From the NCBI RefSeq assembly GCF_041929235.1, contig NZ_JBHFNP010000131.1, positions 1-64,000 on the forward strand: 64,000 nt of DNA. The letters are read 5' to 3'. Shown piece by piece: positions 6,913-16,937 of the stretch. The position numbers and the translations under genes were made by a program. Each line of letters opens with the position of its first letter. Positions within the stretch are counted from its first letter, which is position 1. A model generated the notes under the pieces. It made no database searches, was not told where the DNA came from, and was given only the letters and a program-made list of their open reading frames with translations. This DNA comes from Microseira sp041929235 (GTDB taxonomy: Bacteria; Cyanobacteriota; Cyanobacteriia; Cyanobacteriales; Aerosakkonemataceae).

Positions 6913-8127
6913 ATGCCAAAACCCAAACAATCTCAGGGGTGTCGCGGGATGCTGCGGCGCACTTTTTTATTTTTGCTCGGTATAGCGATCGCTCAAATTT
7001 TAGGCGACTTTTTCTCGATTCAAAAAAACCGCGAAAATTTTTTCAAACTCGTGGGTCAATTATGGCAGAAGGTACTCGCTTATGCATCCACTCTCCGAGA
7101 GAATCAAACACCTCAACCGCTGCCTAGCACTCCTGTTGTCAGCGTTACACCCACCCCCAGCACGCCAGTTATACAACCGAGCGAAACTCCCGTCGCTAGC
7201 GTTACACCCAGTCCTAGCACACCAGTTATAAAACCCAGGGAAACTCCTCAACCTAGCATCACACCCACTCCAACTTCATCCCCATTAGAACGGCAAACAC
7301 CGCGTTTCTTTACCAAACGTGCTGCTAAGAAAGCACAACCCGTACCAGTAACCCGAAATACTATTGCTGGAGTCAGTTTTTATCAAACCACAATTGACCT
7401 AACCGATCCGGAAGTTTTTCTCACCATCGGTTTAGCAAATAATGCCAATTTAGCCAACAATCCCAAAGTTACAAAAGGCGATGAACCTTTTGAGAATATT
7501 GTAGCACGATACCGCGCCGCCGTTATTGCCAACGGTACATTTTTTGGCAAAGATGCTCAAAAATCGGTGCTGGGAAATATGGTGGCAGGGGGAAGGTTTC
7601 TCAAATACAGTCGTTGGGAAAACTATGGGACGACTTTGGGAATCAAAGCGGGAAATCAACTAGAGATGATTACCGCCCGCTTTTCAGGTCAACCTGATTG
7701 GACTCAATATTGGTTTTCTCTTACTTGCGGTCCAAGATTAGTTAAGCAGGGAAAAATTTGGCTATCGCCCTTATCAGAAGGATTTAAAGATTCTCACGTT
7801 TTGGGCGTGGGTGCGCGGACGGCGATTGGATTTCCTGAATCTAGAGATAAGTTATTTCTGGTTACTTTTCTCCGCAGTTTGTCTTTAGAACAAGAAGCAA
7901 AAATCATGCAGGAAATTGGTTGTGTGGAAGCGATGAATTTAGACGGAGGTGCTTCAGTCGCTTTGGCACATCAAGGACGAATTTTGATGTCGCCAGGACG
8001 GAATTTGACGAACGTGCTTGTGGTTTACGACACCAACTATCCCGCCCCAGAAGAGTTGAAAATATCTTGGAAACGCTTCCAAAATGGCGAGCGTCCCTCA
8101 CCCGTCCCAGCTGATTTTTATGACTGA
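6913..8127 (+). CDS. Membrane-anchored phosphodiester glycosidase (NAGPA) family protein
   Basis: 404 residues. One N-terminal membrane segment (about 14-32, LRRTFLFLLGIAIAQILG) is followed by a long Pro/Thr/Ser linker (about 65-130, with repeated TPVI and SVTPTPS blocks) and then an NAGPA/phosphodiester-glycosidase-type domain (about 150-385). Signature parts are AAVIANGTFFG, GNMVAGG, FSLTCGPRLVKQGK, ARTAIGF and AMNLDGGASVAL, of which NLDGGAS is the most diagnostic. Known relatives remove phosphodiester-linked sugars or occur in exopolysaccharide clusters; the substrate here is unknown. The topology predicts a periplasmic domain. The linker repeats suggest slippage. ATG at 6913 lacks a strong ribosome site; ATG at 6949, at the membrane segment, is an alternative. 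Confidence 0.82.
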   Translation: MPKPKQSQGCRGMLRRTFLFLLGIAIAQILGDFFSIQKNRENFFKLVGQLWQKVLAYASTLRENQTPQPLPSTPVVSVTPTPSTPVIQPSETPVASVTPSPSTPVIKPRETPQPSITPTPTSSPLERQTPRFFTKRAAKKAQPVPVTRNTIAGVSFYQTTIDLTDPEVFLTIGLANNANLANNPKVTKGDEPFENIVARYRAAVIANGTFFGKDAQKSVLGNMVAGGRFLKYSRWENYGTTLGIKAGNQLEMITARFSGQPDWTQYWFSLTCGPRLVKQGKIWLSPLSEGFKDSHVLGVGARTAIGFPESRDKLFLVTFLRSLSLEQEAKIMQEIGCVEAMNLDGGASVALAHQGRILMSPGRNLTNVLVVYDTNYPAPEELKISWKRFQNGERPSPVPADFYD

Positions 8128-8760
8128 GTTCCCTGACGACTCCAATATTACCTATCTCTTCTTTTCATCCCGGTTCGTGCGCCTGGAGCGGTGGGTTACG
8201 CGCTACATTTACTGCGCCTGGAGCGGTGCGTTACGCGCAACGCTTACGCACCCTACATTTACTACTAAGTTCCCGAAGGATCTAAAATTACCTATCTCTT
8301 CTTTTCTCTGATCTCTGCGTTCTCTGTGCCTCTGTGGTTTGTTAAATAGATATCTCCATAAAATGGCAGGCAGAATGCCCACCCCACAAGAGTTTTTGGA
8401 TAAATTTAATAGCGTAAGCGGTGCGTTACGCGCAACGCTTACGCACCCTACATTTAGATCCTTTCTTTACAGAAACTTCACATACAGTGTTTTCGGCATT
8501 ACATGCATTGATTTTGTATTAGTGGTAACTTTTTAACCAAAGCAAATTTCAGTGGAATTAGTTTAACTTTAGGTAAAAACCAGGTTAAGAATACAGAGAA
8601 ATTTCCCATTGTTCCGGAATTTTTTCCATGAGTATGGGAAATTTAAACCATAGTCTTTTGGTGAATACCTATGGTTCCTTGGCACCTGGTTGGAGTTCAA
8701 ATTCTGCTGCATTTTTGCCTTTTACCTTTTTTGTTTTTTACCACAAGTGAGGTTTTCGCA
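8128..8760. other. Repeat-rich intergenic region before the nuclease gene
   Basis: Holds two copies of a GGTGCGTTACGCGCAACGC motif (near 8220-8262 and 8412-8451), the second being a hairpin with arms GCGTAAGCG (8412-8420) and CGCTTACGC (8436-8444). A degenerate third copy lies near 8184. A separate element with GGCAGGCAGAATGCCCACC and CACAAGAGTTTTT occurs at about 8363-8396, with relatives near 26.27 and 29.53 kb. The last 300 bp are AT-rich and probably hold the promoter of the nuclease gene. No gene seen. Confidence 0.75.
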
Positions 8761-11700
8761 ATGCCAGCAATTAACCTGAGTAACCCCTATGCTCAAGAAT
8801 TTAACTTGTTAGCTAGTTCAGGGAATAGCAATTCTTGGATTGATGATTCTACAATCGGGGGTTGGTATGCAAACAGAACGACTTATGCTGCTGGAACTGG
8901 TTCTAGCAATACAGGCGCACTCTACAGTTTTGGGAGTGTTTCTAGCGATCGCGGATTAGGTTCTGTAGCATCCGGCGGGACGGGTACTGTTTTGTGGGGC
9001 GTTCGTTTTGTTAACAATACAGCGAATACTATTTCCGCGCTCAATATCGGTTATGTAGGCGAACAGTGGCGGAATGGCGGTAGCAGCACTACGAGTCCCA
9101 GCGTCGCCCAAAAGTTAGACTTTCAATATCAAATTGGCGCGAGTAGCTTAACAAGTGGAACCTGGATTGATTTCGCTCCTTTGGATTTTACCAGTCCGAC
9201 TTTTGGCACAACTTCTGCGAGTGCGTTAGATGGAAATGCCGCAGCGAACCGCACGAATTTATCGGCAAGTTTAAGCGGTTTATCGATGGCGCCGGGACAA
9301 GAAATTTGGTTGCGTTGGTCGGATAGTAACGATGCCAATAACGACCACGGTTTAGCAATTGATGACTTTGGTATTTCGGCAGGTTTTGCGACTCGGGCGG
9401 GGATAACAATTACCCAATCTGGCGGTAGCACCGATGTGAACGAACAAGGGGAAACGAGCGATAATTATACTATCGCTCTCAATACCGTACCTGCGGGTGC
9501 AGTTAATATGGCAATCGCATCAGACTCACAAACCGTAATCAGCACCGATGGGGTGAACTTTTCCAATTCCATCAATCTCAGCTTTACTGATACCGCGCCG
9601 CAAACAATTACCGTTAAAGCTGTTAACGATACCGCGATAGAAAGTTCTCCTCACGCGGGCGTCATCACTCACACTATTATTAGTAGTGCTGACCCCGCTT
9701 ATGCCAATATCTCAATACCCAATCTCAGCGTTAACATTACTGACAACGATACCGCCCCAGCTATTCGCATCCGCGATATTCAAGGAACTGCCCATCGTTC
9801 TCCCCTGGAAGGTCAAACTGTTAGCAATGTTGGGGGTATAGTCACGGCGTTGCGCTCGAATGGTTTTTACTTGCAAGACCCCAATCCAGATAATAATGAT
9901 GCCACCTCGGAAGGGATTTTCGTCTTCACTTCCTCAGCACCTACTGTTAGCGTGGGCGACTCGGTTCGCGTCAGCGGTAGGGTTAGCGAGTTCCGTCCGG
10001 GTGGTACTGGCGGCATCAACAATCTATCCATTACTCAAATTACCAACCCGACTATCGAAAAGCTTTCTAGCGGCAATCCCTTGCCTGCTGTTACTAGTAT
10101 CGGCATCAACGGTCGCCCGATTCCTAACCAAATTATCGATAACGATGCGGTGGGTGGCAGTGTGGAAAATGCCGCCACCTTGTTTGACCCCGCGCAAGAT
10201 GGCATCGACTTCTACGAAAGTTTGGAAGGGATGTTGGTAGGGGTAAATAATGCCGTTGTTGTTGGTCCGACTAACGATTTTGGCGAAATTCCGGTTCTGG
10301 CAGACAATGGGGTAAATGCGGGAGAGCGCACGGCGCGGGGTGGCATTCGCGTTCAACCGGGGGACTTTAATCCAGAACGGATTATTATTGACGATGCGCT
10401 CGTTTCCAACCCGCCGCAAGTAAATGTGGGAGATACTTTCAACAATTTAATTGCAGGTGTAATCGATTATAGTTTTGGCAACTTCAAGCTACTCAACACC
10501 GCCGCCTTGCCAACGGTAACCGACCGTGGTTTGACCCCAGAAACAACCGCACTGATAGGTACGCAAGACCAGCTAACCGTTGCTACCTTCAACGTGGAAA
10601 ACCTCGACCCCAGCGATGGTAGCGTTAAGTTTAACCGCCTCGCCAATGCTATCGTTAATAATCTCAAATCTCCCGACGTTATTAGCTTAGAGGAAGTACA
10701 AGATAACAACGGCGCTACTAACGACTCGGTTGTCGATGCTAGCGTTACCTATCAAACTTTGATTAATGCAATCGCAACCGCTGGAGGACCAACCTATCAA
10801 TACCGCCAAATTAACCCTGTAGATGACCAAGATGGTGGTGAACCGGGGGGCAATATCCGCGTCGGTTTTCTATTCAATCCCAACCGCGTTAGCTTTGTAG
10901 ATCGTCCCAGCGGCACTCCTACTTCAAGCACCACCGTTAATAATGTCGGTGGCGACCCCCAACTCTCTGCTAGTCCCGGTCGCATCGACCCAACAAATTC
11001 AGCTTTCAACGCCAGTCGCAAACCGCTAGTGGGGGAATTTCTGTTTAATGGGAATCGGGTATTTGTTATCGGCAACCACTTTAACTCCAAAGGCGGCGAC
11101 CAACCATTATTTGGACGCTTCCAACCACCAACCCTGACCACCGAAGTCCAGCGCAATCAACAAGCGACAATTGTCAAAGACTTTGTGCAGAATATTCTGG
11201 CGGTTGACCCGAATGCCAACGTTATCGTAGCGGGTGACTTGAATGATTTTGAATTCTCGAATCCCCTGAATATTCTTAAAAGTGCCAAACTGAATAACCC
11301 GAGCGAAACCCTGCCTGCTAATGAGCGCTACACCTACAATTTTGATGGCAATGCTCAGACGCTGGATTATATTCTATCGAGCAACAATCTATTCAATCGG
11401 ATCGATGGTTTTGATGTGGTTCACATCAACTCGGAATTTGCCGATCAAGTAAGCGACCACGACCCCTTGGTTGCTCGCTTTAACCTGCCGACTTTGATTA
11501 ACGGTACGCCCAACGCCGATAATTTGGTCGGTACTAACCAAAATGAAATTATCAATGGTCAAGGCAGCGATGACTTCATTTCTGGTCAAGGCGGTAACGA
11601 TTCTATTAACGGCGGTGCAGGCAACAACGACCGGATGTTTGGCGGAGATGGCAACGATACGATTGCCGATCCGGATGGGATTTTAGGCGCTCATGGTGGA

Positions 11701-12285
11701 ACGGGTAACGATACAATTAACGTCACTTTTGCCCCTTCTTGGGATAACAATACCAACCCTAACGATGCGCCGCGTTCTGATGGCAAAATTACCGGCGGTT
11801 ACGGGAATGATGATATTACCGTCACGATGAATCATCCCCGCTTCTTTATTAATTTAAAGGGTGACGAACCAGTCAATCCGATCGGCAACGACCCCCGCGA
11901 TGGTAATGATGTTATTACCTTGCTGGGAAGTTATGGGAATTCGGTCGTTGATTTAGGCGGTGGAAACGATCGCTTTAATGGTGGGAATGGCAACGATAAT
12001 GTTTCCGGTAGCGGCGGTGACGATATCATCAATGGGGGTGCTGGTAGCGATTGCTTCGTCCTAGCAACTGGCAAAGGCACCGACGCAATCACCGATTTCA
12101 CCGATAATGAAGACCGCATCGGATTATCCGCCGGTTTATCCTTGGCACAGATCGACGTCACTCAAGGTACGGGTGTCAACACCAGCGATACTTTAATTAA
12201 GCTAATCGCCAATCATGAATTGCTGGCAATTTTGCGCGGGGTAAATTCTAGCAATATCACCGCCGCTGACTTTGTTTCTGTTTGA
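8761..12285 (+). CDS. Secreted ExeM/NucH-type endonuclease with RTX repeats
   Basis: About 1174 residues from ATG at 8761 (PAINLSNPYAQEFN). A frame 30 codons longer exists from 8671, but its first part translates a T-rich leader without a ribosome site. Order: beta-rich N-terminal domain; Calx-beta-like segment with VNEQGETSDNY and NITDND; OB-fold-like domain (VGGIVTALRSNGFYLQDP, VRVSGRVSEF); endonuclease/exonuclease/phosphatase domain with TVATFNVENLDP, ISLEEVQD, VIGNHFNSKGGD, VIVAGDLNDFE and SDHDPLVARF; then glycine-rich calcium-binding RTX repeats (GGNGNDNVSGSGGDD). The catalytic residues typical of the EEP fold are present. RTX ends usually mean type I secretion without a cleaved signal. 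Likely role: extracellular DNA degradation for phosphate or biofilm turnover. Confidence 0.88.
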   Translation: MPAINLSNPYAQEFNLLASSGNSNSWIDDSTIGGWYANRTTYAAGTGSSNTGALYSFGSVSSDRGLGSVASGGTGTVLWGVRFVNNTANTISALNIGYVGEQWRNGGSSTTSPSVAQKLDFQYQIGASSLTSGTWIDFAPLDFTSPTFGTTSASALDGNAAANRTNLSASLSGLSMAPGQEIWLRWSDSNDANNDHGLAIDDFGISAGFATRAGITITQSGGSTDVNEQGETSDNYTIALNTVPAGAVNMAIASDSQTVISTDGVNFSNSINLSFTDTAPQTITVKAVNDTAIESSPHAGVITHTIISSADPAYANISIPNLSVNITDNDTAPAIRIRDIQGTAHRSPLEGQTVSNVGGIVTALRSNGFYLQDPNPDNNDATSEGIFVFTSSAPTVSVGDSVRVSGRVSEFRPGGTGGINNLSITQITNPTIEKLSSGNPLPAVTSIGINGRPIPNQIIDNDAVGGSVENAATLFDPAQDGIDFYESLEGMLVGVNNAVVVGPTNDFGEIPVLADNGVNAGERTARGGIRVQPGDFNPERIIIDDALVSNPPQVNVGDTFNNLIAGVIDYSFGNFKLLNTAALPTVTDRGLTPETTALIGTQDQLTVATFNVENLDPSDGSVKFNRLANAIVNNLKSPDVISLEEVQDNNGATNDSVVDASVTYQTLINAIATAGGPTYQYRQINPVDDQDGGEPGGNIRVGFLFNPNRVSFVDRPSGTPTSSTTVNNVGGDPQLSASPGRIDPTNSAFNASRKPLVGEFLFNGNRVFVIGNHFNSKGGDQPLFGRFQPPTLTTEVQRNQQATIVKDFVQNILAVDPNANVIVAGDLNDFEFSNPLNILKSAKLNNPSETLPANERYTYNFDGNAQTLDYILSSNNLFNRIDGFDVVHINSEFADQVSDHDPLVARFNLPTLINGTPNADNLVGTNQNEIINGQGSDDFISGQGGNDSINGGAGNNDRMFGGDGNDTIADPDGILGAHGGTGNDTINVTFAPSWDNNTNPNDAPRSDGKITGGYGNDDITVTMNHPRFFINLKGDEPVNPIGNDPRDGNDVITLLGSYGNSVVDLGGGNDRFNGGNGNDNVSGSGGDDIINGGAGSDCFVLATGKGTDAITDFTDNEDRIGLSAGLSLAQIDVTQGTGVNTSDTLIKLIANHELLAILRGVNSSNITAADFVSV

Positions 12286-12688
12286 AGATTGCTAATTGCT
12301 AATTGCTAATTGCTAATCAGCTTTTTGCGATTAGCAATTAGCGATTAGCGCGCTCTGAGAATTGCTGCTGATTTTAAAGCTAGCAGCAATTTTTTTGAGG
12401 CACGACTGCGTACACTCTGCTTCTCCCCGCTTCTCCCTCCTTCTCCCTCCTTCTCCCTCCTTCTCCTTTTCTTGGCGTCCTACTCTTCGAGAAGCCGCTA
12501 TCGCGTCTATGGCGTCTTGGCGGTTCGTTAAAAAAACGGATTCCGTATAACTTCCTACAAAAAATTTCCCTCTGCCTCTTCCCCATAGATTACGACTTGA
12601 CCTTAATAAAATTTTTATTTATAACGTAAACAATACCTGTCGCAGACCTGAGCGAGGGATGGAAAACCTGAAGGAGTAAGCTACCACG
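12286..12688. other. Repeat-rich intergenic region upstream of the Cache hybrid kinase
   Basis: Begins with TTGCTAA heptamer repeats and their inverse TTAGCAATTAGCG (12286-12345), able to fold. A pyrimidine tract of repeated CTTCTCCCTC follows (about 12418-12470), then AT-rich DNA. GAAGGAG about 12 bases before ATG 12689 is the ribosome site of the kinase gene. No open frame resembles a gene. Confidence 0.75.
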
Positions 12689-15600
12689 ATGTTGAGCGGA
12701 GCGCTAAAACAAATTTTTGCTAGAGTTACAGGAGGTGTGCCCCTAAAAACTGTTTTAATTTTTCCCTTCGTTGTACAGACTACCATAACCGTGGGGCTGG
12801 TGGGTTATCTTTCCTGCAAAAATGGGCAGCAGACGGTGAATAACCGGGCGCATGAGTTGATGATTCATGCTCACGATCGCATCGACCAACACCTCAAATC
12901 TTACACTGCTCTTCCCCAACAAATTGTCCAACTCGTTGCCGATGACTTGGAATTAGGAAAAATTCATCTAGATTCGCCAAACTTGCAGAATTTAGATGTT
13001 TATTTTCTCAAGCGCATTCAAGTGTTTAATTCCGTTAGTTTTATTTATGCCGGTAACGAACAAGGCAAGTTTATCGGTGCGGGTTCGGTGAGGAAAGATG
13101 GTCAACTCTCCTACATTATAGAAGTCGCAGACGGCACAACCAATAAAAATTATGTTTCTTACGCCACAGACAAAAAAGGCAAGCGTATCCAAAAATTAAA
13201 TAGCGTTTCCAACTACGATCCGCGCCGTCGCCCTTGGTATCAAGCTGCCGTTAAAAAAGGTAGGGCAACTTGGAGCGAAATTGATCCGTTTATTAGAGAA
13301 GCTAACATAGGGCTGAAGATAGAAGCAGTGAAACCATATTATCAGCAATCTGGCCTGATCGGTGGGGTCACGGCGGTTGATTTGTACTTGAACGATATCA
13401 ATAGGTTTTTGCAAAAATTCTCCTTGAGTCGAGCAGGCGAAATATTTATTTTAGAACCGAATGGGTTATTGGTAGCTAGTTCGAGTCAGCAGCCAAATTA
13501 TACCATAATTAATCGAAAAATTCAACGAATTAGCGGAGCCGCAAGTCACAATTCGCTTATGGGGAAAACCGTTGCATATTTAATCGATAAATTTGGTAGT
13601 TTAGACAAAATTAGGACAAGTAAGCAGGTTGAATTTAAACAAGAGGGACAACGCCAATTTGTTCGCGGTACTCCCTGGTCAGATGAATTTGGCTTGAATT
13701 GGTTAATAGTGACCGTTGTTCCAGAAACCGATTTTATCGAGCAAATTAACGCCAATATAAAGCGAACGATTTTATTATCGATTGTAGCTTTGTTTGGCTC
13801 TACAGCAATTGGAATGCTCGCGGCGGAATGGGTGACCAAACCGATGGCGCAACTCAATATTGCCGCGAAGGAAATTGCCCAAGGAAATTGGGAAAAAACG
13901 GTTAAAATTGAGCGAGATGATGCAGTTGGGTCACTAGCTAAATCATTTAATGAAATGGCGCAACAACTGCAAGTGTCTTTTGGGGAGATGAAGTATCTCA
14001 ACGCAGCACTGGCAGAGAGCGAACAGCGATTAAATCAATTTTTAGAAGCTTTACCCGTTGGGGTGGCAGTTATCTATCCGCATGGGGAAGTTGTCTATAC
14101 CAATCAAATGGCAAAACATCTATTTGGAACCGCTGTGGAAAATCCAGGGTTGATATATCAAATTTATCGCGCTGGAACCGACCAACTTTATGAGATCGAT
14201 CGCCTACCCATAGTCCGAGCGCTTAATGGAGAAACAGTCGTAGTTGACGATATAGAAATACGTCGAGACGGAAAGGCGATCGCTCTGGAAATGCGAACGA
14301 TTCCCGTTTTGGATAGTCAGGGAAACGTTACCTTTGCCATTACTGCATTTCACGATATCACCGATCGCAAACTAGCAGAAATTGCACTGCTAGAAAGCGA
14401 AACCAAGTACCGCCATCTAGCAGAAAACGTGCCTTCCTTTGTCTATCGCTTCCTACTGCATCCCGATGGCACTCAAGAATTCATTTATATCAGTCCAGGG
14501 GTGCAAGAAGTTTACGAATATGAACCCGAAATCATTGCCAAAAATCCCCATTTGCCTTGGCAAGTTACCCATCCCGAAGATGTAGCTTCCCTCAACGAAA
14601 CCGTTCTAATTTCGGCACAAACTTTACAACCTTGGAAATGGGAAGGTCGAATTATTCCGCCTTCTGGTCGCACTAAATGGGTACAAGGAATCTCCCGCCC
14701 GCAAAAACAGCCCAATGGCGATATCATCTGGGATGGCGTCATCATCGATATTACAGAACGCAAACAGGCAGAACAACTCATAGAAGAATATCAGCGCACC
14801 CTGGAAACTCAAGTACAACAACGCACCGCCTCACTCGCTCAAGAAATTACCGAACGCAAACAAATCGCAGCTGCACTGGTAAAAAGCGAAGCGCGATATC
14901 GTGCCATCCTTGAAGATCAGACCGAACTGATTGCCCGATGTAAGCTAGATGGCACTCTAACTTTTGTTAATGAAGCTTTCTGTCGATATTTTGGACTAAC
15001 GCGGGAAGAATTGATCGGGTATCATTACGAACCCGTTGTTTTTGAACAAGACCGGGAATATGTGGCGCGTCAGGTCAATTCCATCAGCAGAAAAAATCCT
15101 GTCGTCACGATTGAAACTCGGGTAATTAGTCAGGAGCAATTGCGTTGGACTCAGTGGATTAACCGGGCTATATTTGATGACGCTGGATGTATTGTTGAAT
15201 TGCAAGCAGTCGGACGGGACATCACAGATCTGAAAAAGGCAGAAGAAGAACTGCGACAAGCAAAAGAAGCAGCGGAAGCAGCAAACCATGCTAAAAGTAC
15301 GTTCTTAGCTAATATGAGTCACGAACTCAGGACGCCACTAAACGCCATTTTAGGATTTGCACAACTGCTAAAGCATGACTCAAACCTCAATCCGCAACAA
15401 CAAGAAAATATCCGCATTATCAGTCGCAGCGGCGAACACTTGCTGGGTTTAATCAACGACGTTCTCGACTTATCGAAAATCGAAGCTGGATCTATAGTAT
15501 TGAACGAAAGCGACTTCGATCTTATCGATATGCTGTCTGAGTTAAAGGAAATGTTTCAAGTTAAAGTTAAGGCAAAAAGCTTGCAGTTAGAGTTTAACTT

Positions 15601-16825
15601 TGCTCCCCAAGTTCCTCAGTTTATCAGAAGCGATCGCCTCAAACTCCGCCAAGTTTTAATCAACCTACTGGACAAGGGCATTAAATTTACCAATCAGGGG
15701 AAAGTTTCGCTGAACGTGACTCGGATTGACAAACCAGAAAATCAGTTAAATCTGCAATTTTCTCTCAGGGATACCGGAGTCGGAATTCGCGAGAATGAAA
15801 TGCAACATCTATTCACCCCCTTTGTACAAACTACTGCTGGAATTGCTACAGCTAAAGGCACGGGTTTGGGTTTAACTATTAGTCGCAAATACATCCAACT
15901 TTTAGGCGGAGATATCGCCGTCCAATCTCAAATCGGACAGGGAGCAACCTTCCAATTTGAGATTAAAGTTATCGCGATTAACCCCACAGCCATCGGGAAT
16001 CGACAAATCAGCCGCCGCGTTATCGCTCTAGCCCCAAACCAACCGGAATATAGAATTTTAGTCGTTGATGATAGCGAGCGCAACCGTCAACTGCTGGTAC
16101 AGTTACTTGCCCCCGTTGGTTTTGCAGTTCTAGAAGCGACAAACGGTGAAGAAGCGATTAAAATGTGGGAAACCTTTCAACCCCATCTGATTTGGATGGA
16201 TATGAAAATGCCCGTTCTCGACGGTTATCAAGCTACCCAAAGAATTAAAGCTACAACCAAAGGTTTTGCCACAACAATTATTGCCATCACCGCCAGTGCT
16301 TTTGAGTCAGAAAAACTCGCTATGCTATCGGCAGGATGCGATGATATTATTTGTAAGCCCGTGTCAGAAAAGGTTATCTTTGAAAAGCTAGCCGAATATT
16401 TAGGAGCGAGCTTTATTGAAGAATCCAACACAACTATTGCGTCGGGTGAGTCCAATTATAATCTAAATTTAGCTTCTATGCAAGCATTGCCAAAGTCATG
16501 GTTGATTGAATTAGAACAGGCAAGTTTAACGCAAGAGCAAGAAGCGTTAGAGCAATTGATTTTCAGGATACAGCCGCAAGAAACAGCACTGGCAGAGGCG
16601 ATCAAAAAGATAATTGAAAACTTGGAATACTCAAAGATTTTAAACGCTATTGAAAACGCCAAAGGAGGCAAGGAAACTCAAGCAAACCTGTCGAGCGCTC
16701 CCACAAACAACGAATGGCAATCGACCCTAAAACTTCCGGATGGTTGGACCGGGGAAATGAAACAAGCAATTAGTCTTGCCGATTTGAATTTAATCGAAGA
16801 TCTAATTAACCGAATTCAGGGATAA
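12689..16825 (+). CDS. Cache-HAMP-PAS hybrid histidine kinase with altered N-box and truncated tail
   Basis: 1378 residues. Membrane segment about 20-40, periplasmic double-Cache sensor about 45-345, second membrane segment about 360-380, HAMP to about 432, three PAS domains (about 445-560, 570-700, 725-850), HisKA with His878 in SHELRTP, ATPase domain about 985-1100, receiver about 1115-1240 with Asp1171 in MDMKMP. Two copies of a 60-residue C-terminal module follow. Oddities: the N-box reads NLLDKGIKFT where its paralogues here have NLLGNAIKFT, so the metal-binding Asn is Lys996. An in-frame TAA ends the protein within the second module, whose remainder continues in frame to 16930. Autokinase activity may be lost. 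It stands upstream of two cyclase genes and may feed them. Confidence 0.88.
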   Translation: MLSGALKQIFARVTGGVPLKTVLIFPFVVQTTITVGLVGYLSCKNGQQTVNNRAHELMIHAHDRIDQHLKSYTALPQQIVQLVADDLELGKIHLDSPNLQNLDVYFLKRIQVFNSVSFIYAGNEQGKFIGAGSVRKDGQLSYIIEVADGTTNKNYVSYATDKKGKRIQKLNSVSNYDPRRRPWYQAAVKKGRATWSEIDPFIREANIGLKIEAVKPYYQQSGLIGGVTAVDLYLNDINRFLQKFSLSRAGEIFILEPNGLLVASSSQQPNYTIINRKIQRISGAASHNSLMGKTVAYLIDKFGSLDKIRTSKQVEFKQEGQRQFVRGTPWSDEFGLNWLIVTVVPETDFIEQINANIKRTILLSIVALFGSTAIGMLAAEWVTKPMAQLNIAAKEIAQGNWEKTVKIERDDAVGSLAKSFNEMAQQLQVSFGEMKYLNAALAESEQRLNQFLEALPVGVAVIYPHGEVVYTNQMAKHLFGTAVENPGLIYQIYRAGTDQLYEIDRLPIVRALNGETVVVDDIEIRRDGKAIALEMRTIPVLDSQGNVTFAITAFHDITDRKLAEIALLESETKYRHLAENVPSFVYRFLLHPDGTQEFIYISPGVQEVYEYEPEIIAKNPHLPWQVTHPEDVASLNETVLISAQTLQPWKWEGRIIPPSGRTKWVQGISRPQKQPNGDIIWDGVIIDITERKQAEQLIEEYQRTLETQVQQRTASLAQEITERKQIAAALVKSEARYRAILEDQTELIARCKLDGTLTFVNEAFCRYFGLTREELIGYHYEPVVFEQDREYVARQVNSISRKNPVVTIETRVISQEQLRWTQWINRAIFDDAGCIVELQAVGRDITDLKKAEEELRQAKEAAEAANHAKSTFLANMSHELRTPLNAILGFAQLLKHDSNLNPQQQENIRIISRSGEHLLGLINDVLDLSKIEAGSIVLNESDFDLIDMLSELKEMFQVKVKAKSLQLEFNFAPQVPQFIRSDRLKLRQVLINLLDKGIKFTNQGKVSLNVTRIDKPENQLNLQFSLRDTGVGIRENEMQHLFTPFVQTTAGIATAKGTGLGLTISRKYIQLLGGDIAVQSQIGQGATFQFEIKVIAINPTAIGNRQISRRVIALAPNQPEYRILVVDDSERNRQLLVQLLAPVGFAVLEATNGEEAIKMWETFQPHLIWMDMKMPVLDGYQATQRIKATTKGFATTIIAITASAFESEKLAMLSAGCDDIICKPVSEKVIFEKLAEYLGASFIEESNTTIASGESNYNLNLASMQALPKSWLIELEQASLTQEQEALEQLIFRIQPQETALAEAIKKIIENLEYSKILNAIENAKGGKETQANLSSAPTNNEWQSTLKLPDGWTGEMKQAISLADLNLIEDLINRIQG

Positions 16826-16930
16826 AATCCGGGAATTGCTCAAATTATTCAGGGGCATCTCGATGAGTTTGATTACAAGAATATTTTGGCAATAATTGCC
16901 GAGATATCACCGCAAGAACCCTTAGCATAA
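16826..16930 (+). pseudogene. In-frame remainder of the kinase C-terminal module after a nonsense codon
   Basis: Directly after the TAA at 16823-16825 the same frame reads NPGIAQIIQGHLDEFDYKNI, then LAIIAEISPQEPLA, and stops at 16928-16930, 34 codons later. The pattern (acidic helix, FDYKNIL) matches the end of the module in the first copy and in other hybrid kinases of this window. The simplest reading is a point mutation to TAA that trimmed the original protein by about 35 residues. Confidence 0.7.
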
Positions 16931-16937
16931 AAATAAT

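Noticed and set aside
6282..6930. Several overlapping minus-strand frames reading AVPLPPTPT-type proteins
   Set aside because: They are translations of the 82-bp hairpin array in different frames, without ribosome sites or domain signs.
8671..8760. N-terminal extension of the nuclease as a signal peptide (FCLLPFLFFTTSEVFA)
   Set aside because: It lacks a ribosome site at 8671 and looks like a T-rich leader; RTX proteins normally use a C-terminal secretion signal. It remains a weak alternative.
16823..16930. TAA read-through or recoding at the end of the Cache kinase
   Set aside because: No recoding element is visible and TAA is the least leaky stop; a simple nonsense mutation is more likely.
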